Below are positions 18,431-25,586 of a stretch of 64,000 nucleotides of DNA, piece by piece. Each line of letters opens with the position of its first letter. Positions within the stretch are counted from its first letter, which is position 1. The notes under the pieces were generated by a model that saw only the letters and a program-made list of their open reading frames with translations, was not told the DNA's origin and searched no databases. Position numbers and translations under genes: made by a program. The DNA is from Pseudomonas sp. S06B 330 (GTDB lineage Bacteria > Pseudomonadota > Gammaproteobacteria > Pseudomonadales > Pseudomonadaceae): assembly GCF_002845275.2 (NCBI RefSeq), contig NZ_CP088149.1:1484501-1548500 (forward strand), in the 5' to 3' direction.

Positions 18431-19198
18431 GTGAGCGCTTCAGTGTTTAAACTCAATAAGGACCTTGAGCTGCCGCCGCAGCTTAAATGGAAATTTTCGC
18501 ATGAGCCCGAATTGTTGGGTTGGACAATTCGGGCGCGTAATTACAATACGTTTGTAGCTAATTGCATGTTTGCATTTATGTTTGTATTGATAGCCATAGT
18601 GTCGTATTCCGTGTATTTGAATCCCGCGCCGGGTGAGGGGGTGCTGACTCGAGTGATGGTTGGTCTTTGCTTTTTTTTAATTATTACACTTACAATTTCC
18701 AGTATGACCCATCAGCGAATGAAGTTTGCCTATCGCTTCACCCCTTCTGGAGTGGAATGCTGTGAATGGAAAGATTTCCCGGAGTGGGTCCTGACATTTT
18801 TGAAATGGATTGCGGGGATAACGGCGATTTTATTTGTTTTTATGGCAACCATTGATCCGTCATTCTTGCTTGGTGCGCTGATAGGTCCCGGCGGAATCGG
18901 ATTGACGTATCTCTCGATGGCCTATTCAAAGAGTTATCGAGAAATGCATACCCAATACCATCATCTGATTCATGAGTGGAAAGATTTCACGCAGCTTGCT
19001 ATTGCAACCAATAGAGAGGTGGTCGATTTAAAATACAGTACCACCATGGAAGGAGATGACTTTGTAACCAATTGGAATATAAATATTTTTTGCAAGCGAA
19101 AGCAAAAGGAAAAAGTGGCGGAGCTTATCAGGCCTTTTTTATCCCCAGGTGTGCCTTTTATTAAGGCGAAAGTTAACGTGCCGCTCAGTACAGATTAA
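18431..19198 (+). CDS. Putative effector immunity protein, tandem copy 1
   Basis: A 255-residue inner membrane protein with hydrophobic segments at about residues 44-64, 75-92 and 120-160 (including FLLGALIGPGGIGLTYLSMAY) and a soluble charged C-terminal part (FCKRKQKEKVAELIRPFLSP). It starts at GTG 18431, eight bases after the effector stop, with no clear ribosome binding site, so translation is probably coupled to the effector. Position and membrane nature match immunity proteins such as the partner of VasX. Function is inferred. AT-rich codon use differs from the core genome. It is nearly identical to copy 2 except around residues 210-222. Confidence 0.7.
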   Translation: MSASVFKLNKDLELPPQLKWKFSHEPELLGWTIRARNYNTFVANCMFAFMFVLIAIVSYSVYLNPAPGEGVLTRVMVGLCFFLIITLTISSMTHQRMKFAYRFTPSGVECCEWKDFPEWVLTFLKWIAGITAILFVFMATIDPSFLLGALIGPGGIGLTYLSMAYSKSYREMHTQYHHLIHEWKDFTQLAIATNREVVDLKYSTTMEGDDFVTNWNINIFCKRKQKEKVAELIRPFLSPGVPFIKAKVNVPLSTD

Positions 19199-19437
19199 TG
19201 GTTGAGCGTTGGTGGCAATTGGCCCAGTTTCTCGATGGCAACTGGGTCGATCCAACGCTGCTTGGAGCGTTGCCGGAAGGACCAAGAAATAGACTCTGCC
19301 CAGCGGATTTTGCTTACCCCTAGCAAGAGCAACACTGATTTTGGCAAGTCTGGGTAGATAGTCCCGCGGCCAGTCCGAGTGCTGGCCAATAAAAATACCA
19401 AACTCTTAAAGCTGGATGTTCCAGATTAAACTAATTA
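19198..19437 (+). pseudogene. Broken effector-tail remnant 1
   Basis: Starts with a TAATG overlap at the end of immunity copy 1. The frame reads ...DGNWVDPTLLGALPEGPRN, matching the effector's NWVDPTLLGELPGGPRN, but a TAG at 19321 interrupts it where the other remnants have TCG. Just beyond, DNA matching the last 50 or so bases of the effector gene follows out of frame. It is therefore a deletion derivative of an effector 3' end. Confidence 0.75.
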
Positions 19438-20205
19438 GTGGGCGCTTCAGTGTTTAAACTTAATAAGGACCTTGAGCTGCCGCCGCAGCTTAAATGGAAA
19501 TTTTCGTATGAGCCCGAATTGTTGGGTTGGACAATTCGGGCGCGTAATTACAATACGTTTGTAGCTAATTGCATGTTTGCATTTATGTTTGTATTGGTAG
19601 CCATAGTGTCGTATTCCGTGTATTTGAATCCCGCGCCGGGTGAGGGGGTGCTGACTCGAGTGATAGTTAGTCTTTGCTTTTTTTTAATTATTACACTTAC
19701 AATTTCCAGTATGACCCATCAGCGAATGAATTTTGCCTATCGCTTCACCCAGTCTGGAGTGGAGTGCTGCGAGTGGAAAGATTTTCCGGAATGGGCTCTG
19801 AAATTTTTGAAATGGGTTGCGGGGATAACGGCGATTTTCTTTGTTTTTATGGCAACCATTGATCCGTCATTCTTGCTTGGTGCGCTGATAGGTCCTGGCG
19901 GAATCGGATTGACGTATCTCTCGATGGCCTATTCAAAGAGTTATCGAGAAATGCAAACCCAATATCATCATCTGATATACGAGTGGAAAGATTTCACGCA
20001 GCTGGCTATTGCAACAAATAGAGAAGTGGTGGACTTGAAGTTTACTCATTTCGATCAGCGCCTTGGACGAGTGGTGAATTGGAGTTTGAATATTTTTTGC
20101 AAGCGAAAGCAAAAAGAAAAAGTAGCAGAATTTATCAGACCTTTTTTGTCCCCAGGTGTGCCTTTTATTAAGGCGAAAGTTAACGTGCCGCTCAGTACGG
20201 ATTAA
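19438..20205 (+). CDS. Putative effector immunity protein, tandem copy 2
   Basis: 255 residues, starting at GTG exactly 1007 bases after copy 1. The first two membrane segments (FVANCMFAFMFVLVAIVSYSVYL) match copy 1. The C-terminal part (LKFTHFDQRLGRVVNW) matches copy 3 instead. It is preceded by the same 3'-effector sequence that precedes copy 1, so the start and its context were duplicated together. Function as immunity protein is inferred from position. Confidence 0.68.
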   Translation: MGASVFKLNKDLELPPQLKWKFSYEPELLGWTIRARNYNTFVANCMFAFMFVLVAIVSYSVYLNPAPGEGVLTRVIVSLCFFLIITLTISSMTHQRMNFAYRFTQSGVECCEWKDFPEWALKFLKWVAGITAIFFVFMATIDPSFLLGALIGPGGIGLTYLSMAYSKSYREMQTQYHHLIYEWKDFTQLAIATNREVVDLKFTHFDQRLGRVVNWSLNIFCKRKQKEKVAEFIRPFLSPGVPFIKAKVNVPLSTD

Positions 20206-20444
20206 TGGTTGAGCGTTGGTGGCAACTGCCCCAGTTTTTCGATGGAAACTGGGTCGATTCAACGCTCCTTGGAACGTTGCCGGAAGGACCAAGAAATAGA
20301 CTCTGCCCAGCGGATTTTGCTTACCCATCGCAAGAGCAACACCGACTTTGGCAAGTCTGGGTAGATAGTCTCGCGACCAGTCCGAGTGCTGGCCAATAAA
20401 AATACCAAACTCTTAAGGCTGGGAGTTCCAGATTAAACTAATTA
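20205..20444 (+). pseudogene. Broken effector-tail remnant 2 (64-codon open frame)
   Basis: ATG at 20205 overlaps the stop of copy 2. The frame stays open for 64 codons (ending SLATSPSAGQ at 20399) and matches the effector segment FxxGNWVDPTLLG...PSQEQHRLWQVW. It then joins, out of frame, DNA equal to the effector's last codons. Whether the short peptide is made is unknown. Confidence 0.7.
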
Positions 20445-21212
20445 GTGAGCGCTTCAGTGTTTAAATTCAATAAGGACCTTGAGCTGCCGCCGCAGCTTAA
20501 ATGGAAATTTTCGCATGAGCCCGAATTGTTGGGTTGGACAATTCGGGCGCGTAATTACAATGCGTTTGTAGCTAATTGCATGTTTTTGTTTTTGTCAGTC
20601 GCATTGATTGGTTTGTCGTATGTAGTGTATTTAGTGCCCGCGCCGGGTGAAGGCATCATGGCTAGAGTTGTAATTGGCTTTTGTTTTTATATGATATTTT
20701 CATTTGTAATCTTGAGTGTAACCCATCAGCGAATGAAGTTTGCCTATCGCTTCACCCAGTCTGGAGTGGAGTGCTGCGAGTGGAAAGATTTTCCGGAATG
20801 GGCTCTGAAATTTTTGAAATGGGTTGCGGGGATAACGGCGATTTTCTTTGTTTTTATGGCAACCATTGATCCGTCATTCTTGCTTGGTGCGCTGATAGGT
20901 CCTGGCGGAATCGGATTGACGTATCTCTCGATGGCCTATTCAAAGAGTTATCGAGAAATGCAAACCCAGTATCATCATCTGATATACGAGTGGAAAGATT
21001 TCACGCAGCTGGCTATTGCAACAAATAGAGAAGTGGTGGACTTGAAGTTTACTCATTTCGATCAGCGCCTTGGTCGAGTGGTGAGTTGGAGTCTGAATAT
21101 TTTTTGCAAACGTAAGCAGAAAGAAAAGGTAGCGGATTTTATCAGGCATTATCTGTCTCCAGACGTACCTTTTATTAAGGCGAAAGTTAACGTGCCGCTC
21201 AGTACAGACTAA
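20445..21212 (+). CDS. Putative effector immunity protein, tandem copy 3
   Basis: 255 residues, again 1007 bases after the previous copy. The first two membrane segments differ from copies 1 and 2 (CMFLFLSVALIGLSYVVYLVPAPGEGIMARV) but agree with copy 4, while the region from residue 95 to about 225 is nearly identical to copy 2. This points to recombination between copies. The C-terminal end has its own changes (IRHYLSPDVPF). Such divergence could widen protection against variant toxins. Confidence 0.68.
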   Translation: MSASVFKFNKDLELPPQLKWKFSHEPELLGWTIRARNYNAFVANCMFLFLSVALIGLSYVVYLVPAPGEGIMARVVIGFCFYMIFSFVILSVTHQRMKFAYRFTQSGVECCEWKDFPEWALKFLKWVAGITAIFFVFMATIDPSFLLGALIGPGGIGLTYLSMAYSKSYREMQTQYHHLIYEWKDFTQLAIATNREVVDLKFTHFDQRLGRVVSWSLNIFCKRKQKEKVADFIRHYLSPDVPFIKAKVNVPLSTD

Positions 21213-21451
21213 TGGTTGAGCGTTGGTGGCAATTGGCCAAGTTTCTCGATGGCAACTGGGTCGATCCAACGCTGCTTGGAGTGTTGCCGGAAGGACCAAG
21301 AAATAGGGTCTGTCCAGCGGATTTTGCTTACCCCTCGCAAGAGCAACACCGACTTTGGCAAGTCTGGCTAGATAGTCCCGCGGCCAGTCCGAGTGCTGGC
21401 CAATAAAAATACCAAACTCTTAAAGCTGGATGTTCCAGATTAAACTAATTA
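21212..21451 (+). pseudogene. Broken effector-tail remnant 3 (64-codon open frame)
   Basis: ATG at 21212 overlaps the stop of copy 3. The 64-codon frame ends SPAASPSAGQ at 21406 and carries the same effector-like segment GNWVDPTLLG...QEQHRLWQVW. It is followed by the repeated effector 3' end that leads into copy 4. Confidence 0.7.
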
Positions 21452-22212
21452 GTGGGCGCTTCAGTGTTTAAACTTAATAAGGACCTTGAGCTGCCGCCGC
21501 AGCTTAAATGGAAATTTTCGCATGAGCCCGAATTGTTGGGTTGGACAATTCGGGCGCGCAATTACAATACTTTTGTAGCTAATTGCATGTTTTTGTTTTT
21601 GTCAGTTGCACTGGCTGGGCTGTCGTATGTAGTGTGTTTAGTGCCTGCGCCGGGTGAAGGGTCGTAGCTAGAGTTGTAATTAGTTTTTTCTTTTATATGG
21701 TCTTTACACTTGTAATTTTGAGTGTGACCCATCAGCGAATTAATTGCGCCTATCGCGTCACTAAGTCCGGATTGGAGCATTGTGAGTGGAAAGACTTCCC
21801 GGAGTGGGCTCTGAAATTCTTGAAATGGCTTGCGGGGGTAACGGCGGTTTTCTTTGTTTTCATGGCAACCATTGATCCGTCATTCTTGCTCGGCGCGTTG
21901 ATAGGCCCAGGCGGGGTGGGTTTGACGTATCTCTCAATGGCGTACTCAAAGAGCTATCGGGAAATGCATACCCAATACCATCACTATGCGTTTGAGTGGA
22001 AAGAAATCACCCAGCTCGCGGTTGTTACTAATAGAGAAATCGTCGATTTTCAGTACAGCATCATACAAAAGGGCGATGAGCATGTAACCAATGGTGGGGT
22101 TAATGTTTTCTGCAAAAGAAAACAAAAAGAAAAGGTCGCTGAATTTATCAGGTCTTTCTTGTCTCCAAACGTACCTTTCATCAAAACCAGGGCTGACGTT
22201 CCACAGTACTGA
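21452..22212 (+). pseudogene. Putative immunity protein copy 4, frameshifted
   Basis: Starts like the others at GTG 21452, but one base is missing near 21660 compared with copy 3, giving an immediate TAG at 21665-21667. The remaining coding sequence continues in another frame from about 21697 to 22212 and is well conserved (GVGLTYLSMAYSKSY, NVFCKRKQKEKVAEFIRSFLSP). It is the most divergent copy. Either a recent pseudogene, or the N-terminal and C-terminal parts could be made separately, which is less likely. Confidence 0.75.
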
Positions 22213-22376
22213 TGGGGGATATACATTATGTCAGCAATGATTAGCCTGTATTGCGATGTAAGCTCTCGTGCAGTCTCTATGAAGATCTATGGTGCGAGGC
22301 GCGAGGCGGGCCCCACCAACTTCCTACTCTCCGGCAGAAGCGGGCTTGTCCCGCGTTGCTATCAAGCTGCGTTTGG

Positions 22377-22679
22377 TTAATGGGGAGTGAAGATCCGTTG
22401 CACGCCAACGCCATCAAGCACTGCATCGATCAGCGCATGCGCCGCTTCGATATGCTGGCCGGCACCCGAGACGAGGGAGCGATCGTTGTGCGTGAGATGA
22501 TCTAGCGCATCGCTCACCGTAGCTTCGGCACAACGCAGCAGTTGGCAGGCATGAAGCAGCGCTTCTTCGGCAGGTATGCCTTCACGAACGTTGAACATGA
22601 GGTTGGTGCCGAACGGGGTGTTGGCGGTGGTGGCGCGGGAAAGGTCGAGAATGGGCGGATCGGGGACGATTTTTTTCAT
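22377..22679 (-). CDS. DUF3077/DUF6124-like small protein
   Basis: A 100-residue protein beginning MKKIVPDPPILDLS, with the core FNVREGIPAEEALLHACQLLRCAEATVSDAL and ending in an HIEAAHALIDAVLDG helix. This is the layout of small multi-copy Pseudomonas proteins of the DUF3077/DUF6124 group, whose function is unknown. The start has GAGG six bases upstream. A long GC-rich leader with several hairpins lies before it. The gap between the immunity array and this gene (22213-22376) holds only a short REP-like hairpin at 22340-22354. Confidence 0.7.
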   Translation of the reverse strand: MKKIVPDPPILDLSRATTANTPFGTNLMFNVREGIPAEEALLHACQLLRCAEATVSDALDHLTHNDRSLVSGAGQHIEAAHALIDAVLDGVGVQRIFTPH

Positions 22680-22935
22680 GGATGGCCTCAAGTTATGAAG
22701 CCTCCACGCCTCGCTGCTAAACGAAGGGTGGCAGCTGTACGCGGGTTAGCAGACCGGTAACTCGAGAAACCCGGCGCACCCGAAGGCGCCCCACGTACAA
22801 CCACCATATAGCGTTGTGCCGTCGACATCGAGTAGTGAGCCGGACTGCTAAATCCGATCGTTGGATTTTCCAACGACGACAGCAGCCTAGGGCCCCGAAG
22901 GACCTGGCACAACAGAGCAACGGCGGCGGAAGTAT
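22680..22935 (-). promoter_or_regulatory. Long hairpin-rich leader of the DUF3077-like gene
   Basis: No gene is visible here. Several stems can be drawn, such as CGTTGGA / TCCAACG at 22859-22875 and GGCGC / GCGCC near 22772-22790. From memory, near-identical leaders precede other DUF3077 genes in Pseudomonas, where wrongly extended proteins are often annotated across them. A cis-acting RNA is likely but unproven. Confidence 0.45.
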
Positions 22936-23003
22936 GATTCAGAAGGGTCCTACAGAAAACACCTACGATCTTGCGATTTTTCGACGCGCGTTGTGGGGGC
23001 TGC

Positions 23004-24179
23004 TTAGTGCCGAGCCCCCAGGTAATAAAACAGCGCCGCCAGCAGCACCGAGCCAATCAAAAGGTAGAAAGTGGCCACCGGCATCAGATGCGCCAGGGCA
23101 AAACCGCAGATCACCGGGCCCAGGGCGGCGCCGAGGTTGGACAGGTTCTGTGCGCCGTAATACACCCCGCGCAAATGCTCCGGGGCGATGCGGTCGATGA
23201 ACATGTACTCGGCCGGGATCACGATGATTTCGCCCAAGGTGAACACCAGCATCGCCAGGCACCAGACCAGTAGCGTCTGCGCCAGAGAGAAGCCGAGCAA
23301 GCCGGCCAGGAACAGTGCCATGCCGGCCATCAGCCACGGCATAAGCTGACGGCTGCTGATGCGCCGGCCGATCACATACTGCAGGGCGATCACGGTGATT
23401 GCGTTGGTGGCGACCAGGTAGCTGATGTAGTGCGCCGCCTGGCTGGCATCAAGGGTCACCACCAGATACTGCGACAGGTAAGCGGTGAACTGGCCGAACA
23501 CCACAGCACTGAGCGCGCCGCCGAGGGTGAAGCAGATCAGTCGGCGATCCTTGAGCAATTGCCCGCCCACGCTGAAAAAGCCAGCCTGCGGGCTGCCGTC
23601 CAGGCGTGCTGGTGCCGAGCGCTCGCCCCAGCGTCGGTAGCTCAAGCACATGGCCAGGCCGAGCAGCGCAGACACCAGAAATGGCAGGTGATCGTCGAGC
23701 ATGATCAGCGCTACACCAAGAAACGGCCCGACGGCATAGGCGACGTTGCTCAAGGTGTACTTGATCGAGAAGACCTCGGCACGTTCCTCCAGCCCCAGCA
23801 GCGCACAGAACCCGGCCTTGGCGGCAATATCGACCACTGCCAGGGCCAGGTTGATCAGCACCAGGCTGGTAAAGAACAAGCTGAGTTCGCGGCTGACCAC
23901 TGCGCCGACAAAGGCCACGGCAAACACCAGGGTCGAGGCGATGATCACGGTATAGCTGCGCAGGGTATCGATCAGGTAGCCGCCATATAGGCTGAGCAGC
24001 GAGGCAACAATCAGCGCACCACCGATGATCAAACCGATAGCACTTATGTCCAGGTCGAAGTTTTGCGCCAGGTAGACCACCAGGTAGGGCAGGGTGATCG
24101 CCCGGGCCAGGGTCAAGACAAAAGTGGTAGCCAGCAGCAGACGTACCTGCAGGCTGTAGCGTTTTACGGCGTTGAGCAT
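23004..24179 (-). CDS. MFS transporter
   Basis: A 391-residue major facilitator with about 12 membrane segments. Loop 2-3 reads YGGYLIDTLRSYTVI, a variant of the MFS G-x-L-x-D motif. The short protein and the PAEYMFIDRIAPEHLRGVYYGAQNLSNLGAALGP segment in the C-terminal half suggest a drug:proton antiporter of the DHA1 type. The substrate is unknown. ATG 24179 has AAGGA seven bases upstream and is preferred to an extended start. It is divergent from the TDT-family gene across a roughly 180-base AT-rich gap that should hold both promoters. Confidence 0.83.
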   Translation of the reverse strand: MLNAVKRYSLQVRLLLATTFVLTLARAITLPYLVVYLAQNFDLDISAIGLIIGGALIVASLLSLYGGYLIDTLRSYTVIIASTLVFAVAFVGAVVSRELSLFFTSLVLINLALAVVDIAAKAGFCALLGLEERAEVFSIKYTLSNVAYAVGPFLGVALIMLDDHLPFLVSALLGLAMCLSYRRWGERSAPARLDGSPQAGFFSVGGQLLKDRRLICFTLGGALSAVVFGQFTAYLSQYLVVTLDASQAAHYISYLVATNAITVIALQYVIGRRISSRQLMPWLMAGMALFLAGLLGFSLAQTLLVWCLAMLVFTLGEIIVIPAEYMFIDRIAPEHLRGVYYGAQNLSNLGAALGPVICGFALAHLMPVATFYLLIGSVLLAALFYYLGARH

Positions 24180-24361
24180 TGTCACGTCCTTGTTGTCATC
24201 GCGGGAGCCGTCGCGGAGCAAGCATACGCGCGGGCAGGCAATGGCGAACAGAAGTTGTATATCTATAAAACCGATAACAGATAGAGAAAATACCCGTTAT
24301 ATGGATATTCTTTGCGGGCATAAGATGGTCCCACGTCACCGGCCTACAGGAGACTCCGACC

Positions 24362-25510
24362 ATGCCATGCTTGCAACAGACCACTTCGCCCTTGCGCCCA
24401 CTGAGCCACTTGGCTCACCCGCGTGAAGTCATCCGTCAGTTCACCCCCAACTGGTTCGCCGCGACCATGGGTACCGGGGTTTTGGCCCTGGCCCTCATGC
24501 AGATTGGCATGGACGCCTTGCACGGGCCGGCAGAAGCCCTGTGGTGGCTGACGATTGCCTTGTTCGTGTTGTTCAGCGTTCTCTATGCCGCCCGTTGGTT
24601 GATGTTCTTCAACGAAGCGCGGCAGATTTTCGCCCACTCCACTGTGTCGATGTTCTTCGGCACTATCCCCATGGGGCTGGCCACCATCCTCAACGGCTTC
24701 CTGTTGTTTGGGATCAATCGGTGGGGCGAAGGCATCGTGCCGTGGATCGAGGCGCTTTGGTGGTTTGATGTTGGCCTGGCGCTACTGTGCGGCGTGGCCA
24801 TTCCTTACCTGATGTTCACACGCCAAGAGCACAGCATCGACCAGATGACCGCAGTCTGGCTGTTGCCGGTGGTGGCCGCTGAGGTTGCCGCTGCCAGTGG
24901 TGGCCAGTTGGCGCCGCACCTGCTGGATGCCCACAGCCAGTTCCTGATGCTGATCACCAGCTATGTATTATGGGCGGTATCGCTGCCAGTGGCCTTCAGC
25001 ATTCTGACTATCCTTATGCTGCGTATGGCGCTGCACAAACTGCCGCACGCCAACATGGCCGCTTCCAGCTGGCTGGCACTTGGCCCGATTGGTACTGGCG
25101 CCTTGGGCATGCTTCTGCTGGGTGCTGAAGCACCGGCGATATTCGCTGCCAACGGCTTTGGTGACCTCGGTGAAATCGCCCGCGGCCTAGGCCTGGTCGC
25201 CGGCATCGTACTGTGGGGCGCAGGCTTGTGGTGGTTGCTCACTGCTGTGCTGATTACCTTGCGCTACATGCGCCATGGCATGCCTTTCAATCTTGGCTGG
25301 TGGGGCTTCACCTTCCCGTTGGGGGTTTACAGCCTGGCCACCCTCAAGCTCGGTGCCTGGTTGGGCTTGGCCTTCTTCCAGCACATGGGCCTGGTGCTGG
25401 TGGTGGCGCTGGTTGGCTTGTGGATGATGGTCGCCAGCCTGACCCTGCGCGGCGCCTGGCGTGGTGAGCTGTTCGTCTCGCCCTGTATTGCCGGTTTGTG
25501 CAACAAGTAG
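24362..25510 (+). CDS. TDT-family carrier (TehA / C4-dicarboxylate / SLAC1-type)
   Basis: A 382-residue protein with about ten hydrophobic helices. The opening HPREVIRQFTPNWFAATMGTGVLAL is the signature of the tellurite-resistance/dicarboxylate transporter family, which includes TehA, yeast sulfite pump Ssu1, malate carrier Mae1 and the plant anion channel SLAC1. The ion carried is not predictable. Sulfite or C4-dicarboxylates are the known options. AGGAG lies nine bases before the ATG. The AT-rich promoter region upstream contains a CTAT...ATAG inverted repeat. Confidence 0.85.
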   Translation: MPCLQQTTSPLRPLSHLAHPREVIRQFTPNWFAATMGTGVLALALMQIGMDALHGPAEALWWLTIALFVLFSVLYAARWLMFFNEARQIFAHSTVSMFFGTIPMGLATILNGFLLFGINRWGEGIVPWIEALWWFDVGLALLCGVAIPYLMFTRQEHSIDQMTAVWLLPVVAAEVAAASGGQLAPHLLDAHSQFLMLITSYVLWAVSLPVAFSILTILMLRMALHKLPHANMAASSWLALGPIGTGALGMLLLGAEAPAIFAANGFGDLGEIARGLGLVAGIVLWGAGLWWLLTAVLITLRYMRHGMPFNLGWWGFTFPLGVYSLATLKLGAWLGLAFFQHMGLVLVVALVGLWMMVASLTLRGAWRGELFVSPCIAGLCNK

Positions 25511-25586
25511 ATTGCATTTACCTGAGTGATTGTGGCTTTGTTCGGCCTGCGCGCCTCCAATTACAAAGCCCCACTCAGGTACACGG

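Larger units (their letters stand above)
18380..22212 (+). repeat. Tandem array of immunity units, 1007-base period
   Basis: The four immunity frames start at 18431, 19438, 20445 and 21452, each 1007 bases apart. About 50 bases just before each start are nearly identical and equal the end of the effector gene (AATAAAAATACCAAACTCTT and onward). Each unit is thus effector 3' end, immunity gene, effector-tail remnant. The fourth unit ends without a remnant. Confidence 0.9.

Noticed and set aside
18380..22212. The regular tandem repeats considered as a CRISPR or transposon array
   Set aside because: The period is 1007 bases and each unit encodes a full membrane protein. There are no short palindromic repeats, cas genes or transposase.
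24290..24297. ATACCCGT, a half of the MarR palindrome, in the MFS/TDT promoter gap
   Set aside because: Only a half-site without symmetry, expected by chance in a window of this size.
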